Under the pieces are notes generated by a model, which worked only from the letters and a program-made list of their open reading frames with translations, made no database searches and was not told the DNA's origin. From contig CAVYPD010000041.1 in NCBI GenBank assembly GCA_963770275.1, positions 30,385 through 94,384 on the forward strand: a stretch of 64,000 bases of DNA, read 5' to 3'. This DNA is from Roseiarcus sp963770275. GTDB lineage: Bacteria; Pseudomonadota; Alphaproteobacteria; Rhizobiales; Beijerinckiaceae. A program made the position numbers and the translations under genes. Shown in pieces: positions 17,086 to 27,848 of the stretch; the stretch's first letter is position 1; every line of letters begins with the position of its first letter.

Positions 17086-17964
17086 TCACGTACGACTGCG
17101 TTGCGTCAGGATCAGCTGGATGATTGTGAACACAAGCACCATGGCCGCGAGCAACAGCGACAGCGCCGCGCCATAGCCTAGCTTTAAATAGGGGAACGAA
17201 TTCAGGTAGATCCAAAACACTAACGACGCCGTGCGGTTGAACGGCTGCCCGGCGGTCATTAGGAAGAACTGATCAAACGCCAGCAACGAGCCAATCACAC
17301 TCACCAATGTGACCAAAAGGATCGTCTTGTAGGTCAGCGGTAATGTGATCCTGACGACGCGCTGCCAATAGGACGCGCCGTCAACCATCGCGGCTTCGGT
17401 AAGCTCTTCGGGGATCGCCTGGATCGCCGCCACGAAAAGCAGCATGCCGAAGCCCACGACCTTCCACACGATCGAAGCGATGACCGCCCAAAGCGCTCGA
17501 TTGGCGTCCTCGCCGAACCAGATGATCGGGGCGTGGACAATGCCGAGATCGACGAGGAGACGATTGACCAGGCCGAAATTGTAGCTGAACAGCCAATACC
17601 AGAGCAGACTTGAAACCCCGAGACCAATGACAACCGGAATGAATACGACTGCCCGCGTAAATTGGCGCAAAGGCGTGTTTCTCGCGACGAGCAGCGCGAT
17701 CAGATACCCCGATATCATGAGAATAGGTGTGATGTATAAAGTGTATTTTAGCGTGAACCATAGGGATTGCCAGAATTGCTGATCATTGTACGCTTTGGTA
17801 AAATTTGCCAAGCCAACCCATTTTTTTGTCTCCAGTAATGACCAATTGTGAAGCGACATCCATACCATCTGGACGAATGGATACGCAGTAAACACAGACA
17901 CAAACAACACAATCGGCATCAGATATAACGCGCCGATTAGCGCGCTCGTCCGCGTGTTGTACAT
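17086..17964 (-). CDS. CUT1 sugar ABC transporter permease (MalF-like)
   Basis: Permease of 292 aa. Six hydrophobic segments are apparent, starting LIGALYLMPIVLFVSVFTAY. The ATPase-contact motif is PEELTEAAMVDGASYWQRVV (near residue 190), followed by RITLPLTYKTILLVTLVSVI. It lacks the long periplasmic insert of enteric MalF, like most CUT1 relatives. It is encoded about 150 bp after its binding protein, with a strong hairpin between them. Confidence 0.9.
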   Translation of the reverse strand: MYNTRTSALIGALYLMPIVLFVSVFTAYPFVQMVWMSLHNWSLLETKKWVGLANFTKAYNDQQFWQSLWFTLKYTLYITPILMISGYLIALLVARNTPLRQFTRAVVFIPVVIGLGVSSLLWYWLFSYNFGLVNRLLVDLGIVHAPIIWFGEDANRALWAVIASIVWKVVGFGMLLFVAAIQAIPEELTEAAMVDGASYWQRVVRITLPLTYKTILLVTLVSVIGSLLAFDQFFLMTAGQPFNRTASLVFWIYLNSFPYLKLGYGAALSLLLAAMVLVFTIIQLILTQRSRT

Positions 17965-18079
17965 CGACTAAACCTTCGTAACCCCGCCGAGCAGGATCTC
18001 GCAGATAACAACTCATCTATGTCGCTTCGGCCGCCTCGTTCACGGATGTGGGCGGCCGGTTCCCGTCGCGCGAGAATTT

Positions 18080-18102
18080 GCCGCGCTCTTTTGGAGCGCG
18101 GC
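18080..18102 (-). other. Stem-loop after the binding-protein gene
   Basis: GCCGCGCTC (18080-18088) and GAGCGCGGC (18094-18102) form a perfect 9-bp stem around a five-base loop, 15 bp beyond the binding-protein stop. There is no U-tract on the transcribed strand. It probably stabilises the upstream message or causes partial termination, keeping permease expression low. Confidence 0.55.
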
Positions 18103-18117
18103 GCGTGAGGCGTTTGT

Positions 18118-19380
18118 TCACTGAGTGGCGATCGCCTTCATCTGCGCTTTCGCATCCTTGATGATCTGATCGATCGGGTCGTCGGTGTAGTACGCCCGCT
18201 GCAGCATTTGCAGCCACGGTCCCTGCGGCGAGTTGATCTGCTCGAAGAACGTGAGCGTGTACGGGGTCTTGCCGACGGATAGGGCTTTGGCGACATCTTG
18301 GACCAGCGGCTCGGCCTTGAAGTATTTGTTGTCGACCATATCCGCGCGGGTCGTCAGGTTGAGAAGCTTGGCGTAACCCTCGACCTGAACTTCATCCGAC
18401 AAGATGAATTTCATGAAGTCGACAGCGTCATTGACGCGTTTCGAGCCTTTCGGCACGACGACCAGATCACCGCCGATGAATGACGCTGACGACCCCGGCT
18501 CCATTCCCGGAAGCAGGGAGATGCCAAATTTCATGTTCGGATTTTGGTCCCGGGCAAGTTTGATGTTGAAGTTGCCCGTCCCCATCATTCCAACTTTGCC
18601 CGACCCGAATTGAAGATGGAAAGTCTCGCCGTTTTCCGCCCGGTCGCTTGCGTGCACATTGCCCGACTTGACCATGTCGCGTTCGAACTGAAGCACCTTT
18701 GCGACGCCGTCCCCGACGAGAGGTTCATCACCTGCGTCCTTCGCTTCGATCTTGGCGCCTGACGCCCACATGAGCGGACCGACGGTGAAGATGTTGCAGC
18801 CGGCGCACGAGCCCGCAAGGTAATAACCCTTGATGTCGCCGCCGAGGGCGGTGATCTTGTCGGCGTACTGGCGGAGTTCTGGCAGACTCGTCGGCGGCTT
18901 GTTGGGATCGAGGCCCGCTTTTTCGAACAAGTCCTTGTTATAGAATAGGGCCGAGACGTCGGCGTAGAGCGGCACGCCATAGATTCGTTTGTCGAACGTT
19001 GCGACCATCATGTGGCCAGGGCTCGCCGTCTTCAGCTCCGGCAGATTGCCAATCAGGTCGGTGAGGTCGACGAGCTGGCCCGCCTTTTCGAATTGCGGGG
19101 CATAGATGAGGTCCATCCCCATCAAATCAGGAACGTCGCCGGACGCGATCGCCTGGGCGAGCTTAGCCACCATCTCCGCATGCGGGATATAGGTGAGATT
19201 GATATGCCGGTCCGGGAATTTGGCGTTCCACATCTCGACCAGCTTGTCGACCATGTCCTTATTGCCGCCGCTGCGTTCCCACATGACCAGGTCGGCCGCG
19301 TAAGTCGGCGAGGCGGCGGCCAGGAAGCCAAACGCGGCTAAGCTGAGCGCCGAGTTTCTCAGGATTTTGATAAGCGTCAT
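18118..19380 (-). CDS. CUT1 extracellular sugar-binding protein (family 1)
   Basis: Binding protein of 420 aa. The signal peptide includes LRNSALSLAAFGFLAAASPT and ends near YAA. The mature protein starts DLVMWERSGGNKDMVDKLVE, then PDRHINLTYIPHAEMVAKLA, YGVPLYADVSALFYNKDLFE and KVGMMGTGNFNIKLA, the standard family-1 layout. GGGAGGAG precedes ATG 19380 (a TTG one codon upstream is less likely). It heads the transporter–LacI–GH127 operon, so arabinose-containing oligosaccharides are the likely cargo. Confidence 0.88.
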   Translation of the reverse strand: MTLIKILRNSALSLAAFGFLAAASPTYAADLVMWERSGGNKDMVDKLVEMWNAKFPDRHINLTYIPHAEMVAKLAQAIASGDVPDLMGMDLIYAPQFEKAGQLVDLTDLIGNLPELKTASPGHMMVATFDKRIYGVPLYADVSALFYNKDLFEKAGLDPNKPPTSLPELRQYADKITALGGDIKGYYLAGSCAGCNIFTVGPLMWASGAKIEAKDAGDEPLVGDGVAKVLQFERDMVKSGNVHASDRAENGETFHLQFGSGKVGMMGTGNFNIKLARDQNPNMKFGISLLPGMEPGSSASFIGGDLVVVPKGSKRVNDAVDFMKFILSDEVQVEGYAKLLNLTTRADMVDNKYFKAEPLVQDVAKALSVGKTPYTLTFFEQINSPQGPWLQMLQRAYYTDDPIDQIIKDAKAQMKAIATQ

Positions 19381-19442
19381 CAACTCCTCCCATTTGTCGC
19401 TTTCCCATTCAGAACCGCCGGCCGCTGGTGCGGGCGGAGGTC

Positions 19443-19456
19443 GGAAAAGCTTTTCC
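19443..19456. promoter_or_regulatory. Perfect 14-bp palindrome, candidate LacI operator
   Basis: GGAAAAGCTTTTCC is a perfect palindrome 62 bp upstream of the binding-protein ATG. Length, symmetry and position suit a LacI-family operator for the regulator encoded in the same operon (15039-16136). The centre is GC rather than the commoner CG. Confidence 0.55.
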
Positions 19457-19476
19457 CAAATCTATATCGCCGCTCT

Positions 19477-19500
19477 AGCCGACCTGCAAGTCGGTCGGCT
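19477..19500 (-). terminator. Hairpin after the GH2 gene
   Basis: AGCCGACC (19477-19484) and GGTCGGCT (19493-19500) form a perfect 8-bp stem with an eight-base loop, between the end of GH2 (19536) and the palindrome near the next gene's promoter. No T-run follows, so termination, if any, would be weak. Confidence 0.35.
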
Positions 19501-19535
19501 GCAGGGCGTCGCGTACGAGCCCCGGCGGGAGAAGG

Positions 19536-22275
19536 TCAGCTCTCCGCCAGCGCCTTCAGGAGATGCGACGCCAGCGGATTTTCATGGGCTTCAGGCGAGG
19601 TGAGATCGAAGGTCGACACGGTGAGCCAGCCCTTGCCGAGGAAGCTGCGCTTCACAAACGCGGCGGCGTGATGCAGCCAGCCGACCGCCATGCCGGCATC
19701 AACCAATCCGCCAAAGGCGGTGGAGGGAAAGCCGGTCAGCACATGATTGGGCAAGAGCCCGCTCCAATGCTCGTCGAGCATGGGGCCGCCGGGCAGGCCC
19801 GACCATGGGCCCTCCATGCGCCGCCAGGTGAACGCGCCCATCCACTGACCGTCCCACGGCGTGCCGGCGCGCTCCCGCAGCAGCATCGAGGGGAAGTTGT
19901 GCCGATCGTTGAGCGGCAGCTTCCGTTCCGGGTCGATCAGCGCGTCGGCAGAATTGGCGATGAGGACGACCTTGCGCCCAGCGATGAAGCGCCTCGCGGA
20001 TCGGGGTCGTGAGCCGCGTCGCGACAAGAGTCGCCGCTTCCTCGGCGGTCGCGACGCGCTTCGGCCACCCGATCGCGGCGAGCATGTTCGAGGCTGCGCT
20101 CATCGATGGGGAACAGCGACGGCGCCGCGCCAACGAGTGGGGGGACGACACAGAGTTCAAGCGCGTTGCGCGATAGGACGCGCCCCTTGCCGTCGCGCGC
20201 CTCGAGCTCGAGCGGAACGATGGCGATCGCGTCGGCGGCGCTGGCGGAGAGCGCGAGGGTCGTCGGCTCGGATCCCAGCGCCGCCTCGTCGCTTTGATCT
20301 GCGAAGCGCCACGCGAGCCGCGCGCCGTCGGGCGGATTGGCGGCGCCCGCGAGTCGAACGGAAACCTCAAAGCGCTCGCCCGCGCGAACAGCCGTGCGCG
20401 CAGTCTGCGCGATGATAAGCCACGGCTGTTGAAGTTCGGCCAACCTTCCAGCGAAGGTGCGCGGGTGGTTTCGAACGTCCATGAGACCGTTCGATTCCCA
20501 CTGCACGTCGTTGAGCTCGGTGATGACGTAACCGGATATCGCACGCTCCCAGCGCAGCGTCTCGATCTGGCGCTTGAGCCCGCGATATTGAAGCTCCTGC
20601 GCCGCGCTCACGAAGCCGATCGAGGTCGCCAAAGATTGGCGCAAGCTGGGCGTCGCGAAAGCGCGTTTCGATCCCATGCGGATAGGCAGCGCCGAGGTTC
20701 CAGTCGTGGCCACTTTCAAACCACCAGGGCTCGCTTCCGTCCGCCTCCAGGATCTCGCGCGGGTGAGGCAGCCCCCATACGCCGAACTCCGAGCAGATCA
20801 GCGGCTCGTCGCCGCGCCGCTCTGCGTCGCCATGCGGCGAGAAGGTCCAGGCCGCGCGGCTTGCGAAGGCGCGCGTCGTCGCGGCGAAAGCCTCGTTCTG
20901 ATGCGGGAAGCCATTATACCAATGGAAATCCTCGATGTCGGTCTTGAGGTGGTAGTTGCGCGGAAAGCAGGGGGAATTGTCGACAAGCAGGCTGTCGGGG
21001 ACGAGCGTCTTCGCCCAGTCGAAGGTCTCGATCAGCCAGCGCCGGTCGTCCGGATTGTCGTCGAGATCGATACCCCATCCCTCGTTGAACAGCGTCCAGA
21101 TTGCGATCGAGGGATGATGCCCTTGCGTTGCGACCGACGCCTGGAACACGCGACGCAAGTCCACGCGCGTCGCCGGCGCGAGGAATTCCATGTACGGCAT
21201 GTCGAGCCAGACAATGAGACCGAGCCGGTCGGCGAGCTCGAAATAGAGCGGGTCGGGAATCTTGACGTGGCAGCGCAGGGTGTTGAGGCCCATCGCCTTC
21301 GCGTTGGCGAAACGCTGCTCGAGAAATTCGGCGCTCGGCGCGCGACACTCCTCCTCGGGATGCCAGTCCTGATCGAGGGCGCCGAACATGTAGAAGGGTT
21401 CGCCGTTAAGCATGAGGCGCCCGTCCTTCGCCTCGAAGCGCCGAAAGCCGATGCTTCTCTCGATCGCATCGACAATTTTGTCGCCGACGATGAGTTCGAT
21501 CACAAGGTCGTAGAGGTTCGGCGCTTCCGGCGACCAAGCTTCAGCTTGAGGAAGCGTGAGAAACGCCTGAAATCGGTCCGACTGGAGAAGTTCAGTGAGG
21601 CGCGCGACCGCTGCTCCCGCGGCGCGAAAGCTTGACCTGCAGAATTGTCGCTGGGGCGGCGCGCGATATCTCACCGCTCACCGACACAACGCCCGTCTTG
21701 AGGTCGAACGATGTTTGCACGGAGGCTTCGGCAATGTGGATTGGATCCCGCGCCTCCAAGCGCGCGGACTTCCAGATTCCGCCTTGGACCCCGTACCAGT
21801 CCTGCTTGGCCGCGAGCGATTGGCTGAAGCGCCCGCCGTTGCGATCGTCGGGGGTTCGCGCATCGACGCCGAGCACGAACGAGGTCTTGCCGGCAAGCGC
21901 GTCGGTCATATCAAGTTCAATCGGCGTCCAGCCGTCGCCATGAACGGCGACCGCCGCCTCGTCCACCAGGATCACCGATTCGTGGAAGACGCCTTCCATG
22001 ATGAGGTGGATGTTCTTGTCCGCCCAGTCGGCAGGAATTTGAACGCCACGCCGATAGCGGCCCATCCCCTGCGCGTTGCGCAACGCTGGAAATTGGGTCT
22101 GCCAGATGCCGGGCGTGCGGATCGTATGGCCCTCGCCGTCGAGCCGCGCGGTCGGGCCCTCAAATTCGAAGTCCCAGAGGCCATCCAGCGTCAGCGTTGG
22201 GCGACGGCCCGCTACGTCAACATCCATTTGAGGTTCCGCAGTGTGTTTGAGGGGCGAACCCGACGCGGGCAGCAA
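19536..22275 (-). pseudogene. Glycoside hydrolase family 2 (beta-galactosidase-like), four frameshifts
   Basis: The collinear protein would be about 910 aa. The segments in order are an N-terminal sugar-binding domain (LTLDGLWDFEFEGPTARLDG, TPGIWQTQFPALRN); the catalytic domain with acid/base Glu in IWTLFNEGWGIDLDDN and nucleophile Glu in LICSEFGVWGLPHP; a linker domain (LRWERAISGYVITELNDVQW); and the C-terminus (GRKVVLIANSADALIDPERK to SHLLKALAES). Frame changes fall near 21600-21640, 20660, 20095 and 19990, each equivalent to one inserted base. Domain order is intact, so this is either recent decay or sequence error. No signal peptide: it would hydrolyse imported galactosides. It is divergent from the ArsR-type regulator. 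Confidence 0.8.
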
Positions 22276-22276
22276 T

Positions 22277-22301
22277 TATCAAACTATCCGAAAAGCTGAT
22301 A
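22277..22301. promoter_or_regulatory. Inverted half-sites in the GH2/ArsR-type divergent promoter
   Basis: TATCAAA (22277-22283) and GCTGATA (22295-22301) form an imperfect inverted pair sharing TATCA/TGATA, in the 56-bp gap between the GH2 gene and the ArsR-type regulator. The same two half-sites recur closer together at 27661-27677. A likely binding site for the regulator encoded here. Confidence 0.4.
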
Positions 22302-22331
22302 CAAAAACCAGAAGTACGCACAGGCTGGAGA

Positions 22332-23261
22332 ATGTCGCGCAATTTCCTGGTGATCGATCCCGCGGAACGGCCGGACGTCTTGCGCGGTTTGGCTTCCCCG
22401 GCGCGAGCGCGAATTTTACGCCTGCTCCTTCGTCGCCCCGGCCTCAATGTCAACGACATCGCCGAGGCGCTCAGTCTTCCTCAATCGACTGCCTCATCCA
22501 ATCTGCAGCTTCTCGAGAACGCCGGCCTAATTCGGACAGAAACGCAAAAGGGCCGGAAGGGCAATCAGAAGCTCTGCTTCTCCGCTTTCGATGAGGTGCT
22601 GGTGATGCTCCGCGACGATGTCAGCGGCGTCAACGCCAACGCCATCGAGGTCGCAATGCCGATCGGGCTCTACACCAGCTGCGAAGTGAGCGCGCCTTGT
22701 GGACTCTGCTCGCCGAAAGGGGTGATTGGTCTCCTTGACGTACCCGGGACCTTCCTCGATCCCGACAGGATGAATGCGGGGCTCATGTGGTTCACGCGCG
22801 GCTTCGTCGAATACCAATTTCCCAATAACGCCCGCCACGTCGGCAAGGCGATCACAGCGCTCGACCTGTCGTTCGAGCTTTCTTCCGAGGTTCCCGGGAC
22901 CGCTTCCGACTGGCCGTCCGACATCACCGTTGCGATCAACGGCCGGGAGCTTGGGGTCTGGACCAGCCCCGGCGATTTCGGCGATCAGCGGGGACTTTAT
23001 ACGCCGGACTGGTGGAAGCTGAAGGGTAGCCAGTATGGCATGCTGAAGAGCTGGAGGGTGACGCCCGATGGCGCGTTCGTCGACGGCGTGAAAATCTCGT
23101 CGCTGACTTCGAAAGATCTCGACTTCTCCGCTCACCATTCGGTTCGGGTGAGGATCGAGGTCAAGCCGGATGCGCGCCATCCGGGCGGCGTCAACATCTT
23201 CGGCCGTGGCTTTGGTAATTACGATCAGGATATCGTGCTGAGACTCACGACCGACGCGTGA
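22332..23261 (+). CDS. ArsR-type winged-helix regulator with large C-terminal domain
   Basis: Protein of 309 aa. Residues about 10-90 are an ArsR-type winged helix (DVLRGLASPARARILRLLLR, then NDIAEALSLPQSTASSNLQL and LIRTETQKGRKGNQKLCFS). After it comes a cysteine cluster, YTSCEVSAPCGLCSPKG (C-x5-C-x2-C), and a roughly 180-residue beta-rich domain (ALDLSFELSSEVPG, WPSDITVAINGRELGVWTSP, HPGGVNIFGRGFGNYDQDIV) that looks like a jelly-roll. It resembles the COG4189 type of predicted regulators, which are poorly characterised. Flanked by GH2 and CUT1 transporter genes, it presumably senses a sugar. The effector and any metal role are unknown. Confidence 0.75.
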   Translation: MSRNFLVIDPAERPDVLRGLASPARARILRLLLRRPGLNVNDIAEALSLPQSTASSNLQLLENAGLIRTETQKGRKGNQKLCFSAFDEVLVMLRDDVSGVNANAIEVAMPIGLYTSCEVSAPCGLCSPKGVIGLLDVPGTFLDPDRMNAGLMWFTRGFVEYQFPNNARHVGKAITALDLSFELSSEVPGTASDWPSDITVAINGRELGVWTSPGDFGDQRGLYTPDWWKLKGSQYGMLKSWRVTPDGAFVDGVKISSLTSKDLDFSAHHSVRVRIEVKPDARHPGGVNIFGRGFGNYDQDIVLRLTTDA

Positions 23262-23289
23262 GCGGTGGAACGGCGTCCCCGCGCACGGA

Positions 23290-24404
<1,115 letters not shown>

Positions 24405-24408
<4 letters not shown>

Positions 24409-25241
24409 CCCTTGATTCCAGCCGACAGCATGATGGCCTGCGTCACCCGGCGCTGAAAAAGGAGGTAGACAAGCGCGACAGGCAGCGCCGCGGCCATGGC
24501 GACCGCGAGGTCGCGCGCGTACTGGACGCCGAAGGCGTCATGAACCTGCGTTATCCCGACCGTGATGTTCATTTTGTCCTCGGCGTTCACGGCGATAAAT
24601 GGCCACAAGAAAAGATTCCAGGCGGCAATGAACGTGATGATCGCCAAGGCGGTGGTGATGCCCCAGTTCATCGGCAAATAGATGCGGAACAGAAGCTGGA
24701 ATTCATTCGCGCCGTCGATCATCGCAGCTTCGCGAAAATCCTTCGGCACGGAATCGAAAAACTGTTTGTAGATGATGACCGTGACCGGGGCGATGAGCTG
24801 CGGCAGGACGACGCCGGGCAGCGAGTTGATGAGACCGAGCTGATTGATCAGGATGAAGTGGTTCACGGTCAAAGCTGGGATCGGGATCATGAAGCTCGCC
24901 AGAATTATCCACCAGAAAAGGCGCCGGCCGGGAAAATTCAGTTGCGAGATCGCATATCCCGCCCCCGCCGCCGTCACGATGACAAGGACCGTGACCGCCG
25001 CCGAGGTGATGAGCGAATTGACGTACCAAATGCCGATCTTCGTTTCCAAGAGGACGTGAATGTAGTTCTGGAACGTGAAATGCTCCGGCCAAAGCTGCAC
25101 CTCCGGACGCACGACCTCGTTCTCCGGCTTGAACGTCGTCACGAGCCCCCAATAGAGCGGGAATGCCCACAGCACCGCGCCGACGACGGTGGCCGCCGTA
25201 ATGACGAGGCCGACGAGATCGAGATGGCGAAGACGGGCCAA
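24405..25241 (-). CDS. CUT1 sugar ABC transporter permease (MalG-like)
   Basis: Permease of 278 aa from a TTG start at 25241 (MARLRHLDLVGLVITAATVV). The ATPase-contact motif is DFREAAMIDGANEFQLLFRI, and the C-terminus QRRVTQAIMLSAGIKG is usual for the family. A GTG at 25299 overlaps the MalF stop and opens a different frame (MSASAETDAAVFAPAA) that looks like a natural MalG N-terminus. One extra base between 25245 and 25265 would join the two, so the gene may begin at 25299 with a frameshift. Confidence 0.82.
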
Positions 25242-25295
25242 TCGGCGCGCTCGCGGCGGGCGCGAAGACGGCAGCGTCGGTCTCGGCCGACGCGC

Positions 25296-26196
25296 TCACC
25301 TGTCGCCTCGCGCGCGCAAGAGCTGAAACTGCAGCACGGAGAGCGCTGCGATGAGCACAAAGAGGACCATCGACGCCGCTGCGGCGAGTCCGCCCTTATT
25401 CATCTGAAACGCTTGCTTGAGAATGTATTGCACCATCACGATCGTCGTATCGATCCTGCCGCCTTGCGCGAAGAGATAGACCTGATCGAAAATCTTGAGC
25501 TGCAGGATCAGCTGGATCGTGAACACAAGGACAGTCACCGGCCAGATCAAGGGCCAGGTGATGCGCCGGAATTGCGATCCAGCGACCCGCTCCGTCGAGC
25601 TCCGCGGCCTCATAAATCTCGCTCGAAATGTTGCGCAGGCCAGCGATGAACAGAAGGACGTTGAAACCGATGAGCCACCAGATCGTCACGATGGCGACTG
25701 CCGGCATGAACAGCGGGATCGTCCGGAAGATCGAGAGGCGCTCACCGTTGTTGAACAGTTGCACAACGTGCTGAGCGATGCCGAAATCCTTGTCGCACAT
25801 CCATTGCCAGATCCTGAAGACGACCGATACCGGCAGGACGTAGGGCAGGAAGAAAGCGGCGAGCACCACGCTTTGCAGCCAGCCTTTGAGACGGTTCACC
25901 CCGAGCGCGACTAAAAGACCAATGAGCGTGCTCGGGATGACGGAGAGGATGACGAAATAAAGGGTGTTCCAGATCGCGACCGAGAACAAACGATCCGACG
26001 CCAGACGGAAATAATTATCGAGGCCCACCCATTTTCCAGGCCCGATCAACGGCGCGTTGGTCAGGCTGAGCTGCGCCATCTTGATCGTCGGATAGATGAA
26101 CAGCACGCCATAGGTTACGACGAACGGCGCCATCAACATGGACGCGGCAAGGATCTCGGTGCGTTTGCTCCTTAGCATCGCCTTGACGGTCTCCAC
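25296..26196 (-). pseudogene. CUT1 sugar ABC transporter permease (MalF-like), one frameshift
   Basis: The N-terminal part reads ILAASMLMAPFVVTYGVLFI through SSEIYEAAELDGAGRW, the ATPase-contact loop. The rest continues in another frame as QFRRITWPLIWPVTVLVFTI to LSVLQFQLLRARGDR. The break is near 25578, where one extra base splits the conserved RW-QFRRITWPL segment. Otherwise the length is normal (about 300 aa). Start uncertain: GTG 26196 or ATG 26178. The surrounding operon is intact, so a sequencing error is as likely as real loss. Confidence 0.8.
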
Positions 26197-26260
26197 TCCC
26201 GCGCTTGAAACGCCGCCGGTCGGGATTTGGCTCCGACTGGCGGCGCGCAGAGTGTCGAGC

Positions 26261-27535
26261 CTACTTGGCTTGGCCCTGGAGATCATCCCGCATCTGTTTC
26301 GCGGCGTCGGCGGGGGCCATCTCGCCGTTCATCGCCGGCATCACGTAATTGCCGGCGGCATCGTAGACCGGCGAGGCGACGCCGGCGAGCACCGACACCG
26401 GATCGAACACCGCGGTCTTGGCGAGCGAGACGTAGTCGGAGTTTGGCTTCAGCGCCTTGAACTCAGCGCTCTCCTGAACCGGCAGATAGGCCGGGACATG
26501 GCCGCCGCCCGCCCATTCGAGCGAATGCTCGTTGAACCAATGGATGGCGTCGAGCACCTCTTTGCGCTTCGCGGCGTCAACCGGGTTGCCCTGGCGGTTG
26601 GGGATGGCGAAGGAATGCGAGTCCGCCCAGGTCGCGGGATGCGCGTAGAAGGTCGGGATCTGGATCGCGCCCCAGTCGAACAGCTGGCCCTTCTTGGCCA
26701 GGTCAACCATGGTCGGCACTTCCCAGACGCCGTTGATGTGCATCGCCGCCTTGCCGGAAGTGAACAGGGCGATCGAGGCGGGATATTCGGTCTTCGCGGG
26801 CGTCGCGCCGCTCTTCACCCACTTCTGCATTTCGGCGATCGCGGTCGTCGCCTTATCGAGGTTATCGCCATCCAGGAACTTGCCGTCCTTCAGGAACTGG
26901 CCATCCTGCTGGCTGAGCAATGTGTAGAAGATGCGCCACATCGTGGCGTTGTCGGCGGTCGGCGTCGACAAGCCCACAACGCCGTTCGCCGTGAGCTTGG
27001 CGAGAGCCGCGTCGAAGTTCGCCGCGCCGTCGAGGCCCTTCGGCTTCCCATCGTCGCCGAGAAGCCCCGCCTTCTTCAGGAGGTCCTTGTTGTAATAGAG
27101 AATGACCGAGTGGATATCGAGCGGCACGCCATATTGCTTGCCGTCCGGGCCCTGCGCCGCCTTCCAGTTGGCGGGGCTGAAGTCGCCCGCCTTGATGCCG
27201 GATGCGGCCAGCTCCTCAGGCGTGAGCGGGCTGACCACGCCCTCCGACACGCCGAGCGGCATGCGCGATTCATGGTAGGTCATGACGTCGGGACCCTGGC
27301 CCGTCGCAGCCGCGGTCTGCACCTTGGTGTAGAAAGGCGTGCCCCATTCCGAGGTCGTGGCGTCGATCTTGACCTTGCCGGCGTGCTCCTTGTTGAACTC
27401 CTCGAGCATCGCCTTCATGCGGACGCCGTCGCCGCCGCTCAGAAAATCCCACCAGACGATGGTGTCTTCGGCGCGCGCCGCGCTGACGGTCAGCGCTAGG
27501 CTCGCCAAGGTCGCGAAAAGGACTTTGCGGATCAT
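26261..27535 (-). CDS. CUT1 extracellular sugar-binding protein (family 1)
   Basis: Binding protein of 424 aa. GGAGGAAG precedes ATG 27535, followed by the signal peptide MIRKVLFATLASLALTVSAA/RAED. The mature sequence TIVWWDFLSGGDGVRMKAML, TGQGPDVMTYHESRMPLGVS, YGVPLDIHSVILYYNKDLLK and GKAAMHINGVWEVPTMVDLA follows the family-1 pattern. It heads the operon with MalF, MalG and MalK proteins and is divergent from the GH51 arabinofuranosidase, so arabino-oligosaccharides are a likely ligand. Confidence 0.9.
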   Translation of the reverse strand: MIRKVLFATLASLALTVSAARAEDTIVWWDFLSGGDGVRMKAMLEEFNKEHAGKVKIDATTSEWGTPFYTKVQTAAATGQGPDVMTYHESRMPLGVSEGVVSPLTPEELAASGIKAGDFSPANWKAAQGPDGKQYGVPLDIHSVILYYNKDLLKKAGLLGDDGKPKGLDGAANFDAALAKLTANGVVGLSTPTADNATMWRIFYTLLSQQDGQFLKDGKFLDGDNLDKATTAIAEMQKWVKSGATPAKTEYPASIALFTSGKAAMHINGVWEVPTMVDLAKKGQLFDWGAIQIPTFYAHPATWADSHSFAIPNRQGNPVDAAKRKEVLDAIHWFNEHSLEWAGGGHVPAYLPVQESAEFKALKPNSDYVSLAKTAVFDPVSVLAGVASPVYDAAGNYVMPAMNGEMAPADAAKQMRDDLQGQAK

Positions 27536-27848
27536 CTCGACTTCCTCCCAAATATGGCCCGGCGGCTTCCCCGCGTCGCGGCGCTCGGTTCCGGAATCTG
27601 CGCCTTCGGGAAGCCTTAGAGGAATGGTAGCGAGGAAAGCGCGAGGCGCCAAGGATTTTCAATCAGCAAATTTGATACAGACGCGCATGGAACAATTTGA
27701 GAAGTTAGGCTAAACGGCGTCAGCCGGGCTCGCATTTCTTCCAGGTCTACGCTGGCAAAAATCGCGTCGGCCCGTATCGGCGCGCAGCTTGACGCCGCGG
27801 GCGGAAGCAGGTCCAATATATCGACTTTCTTGATATTGAGTAGGAGGG
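27536..27848. promoter_or_regulatory. Divergent promoter region of binding protein and GH51
   Basis: This 313-bp gap contains no gene. At 27661-27677 the sequence AATCAGCAAATTTGATA carries, on the minus strand, TATCAAA and GCTGATT two bases apart, the same half-sites as at 22277-22301. The GH51 ribosome-binding site TAGGAGGG ends at 27848. Nothing else was recognised. Confidence 0.4.

Noticed and set aside
26138..27499. Plus-strand frame of 453 codons
   Set aside because: Antisense to the sugar-binding protein; no recognisable motif.
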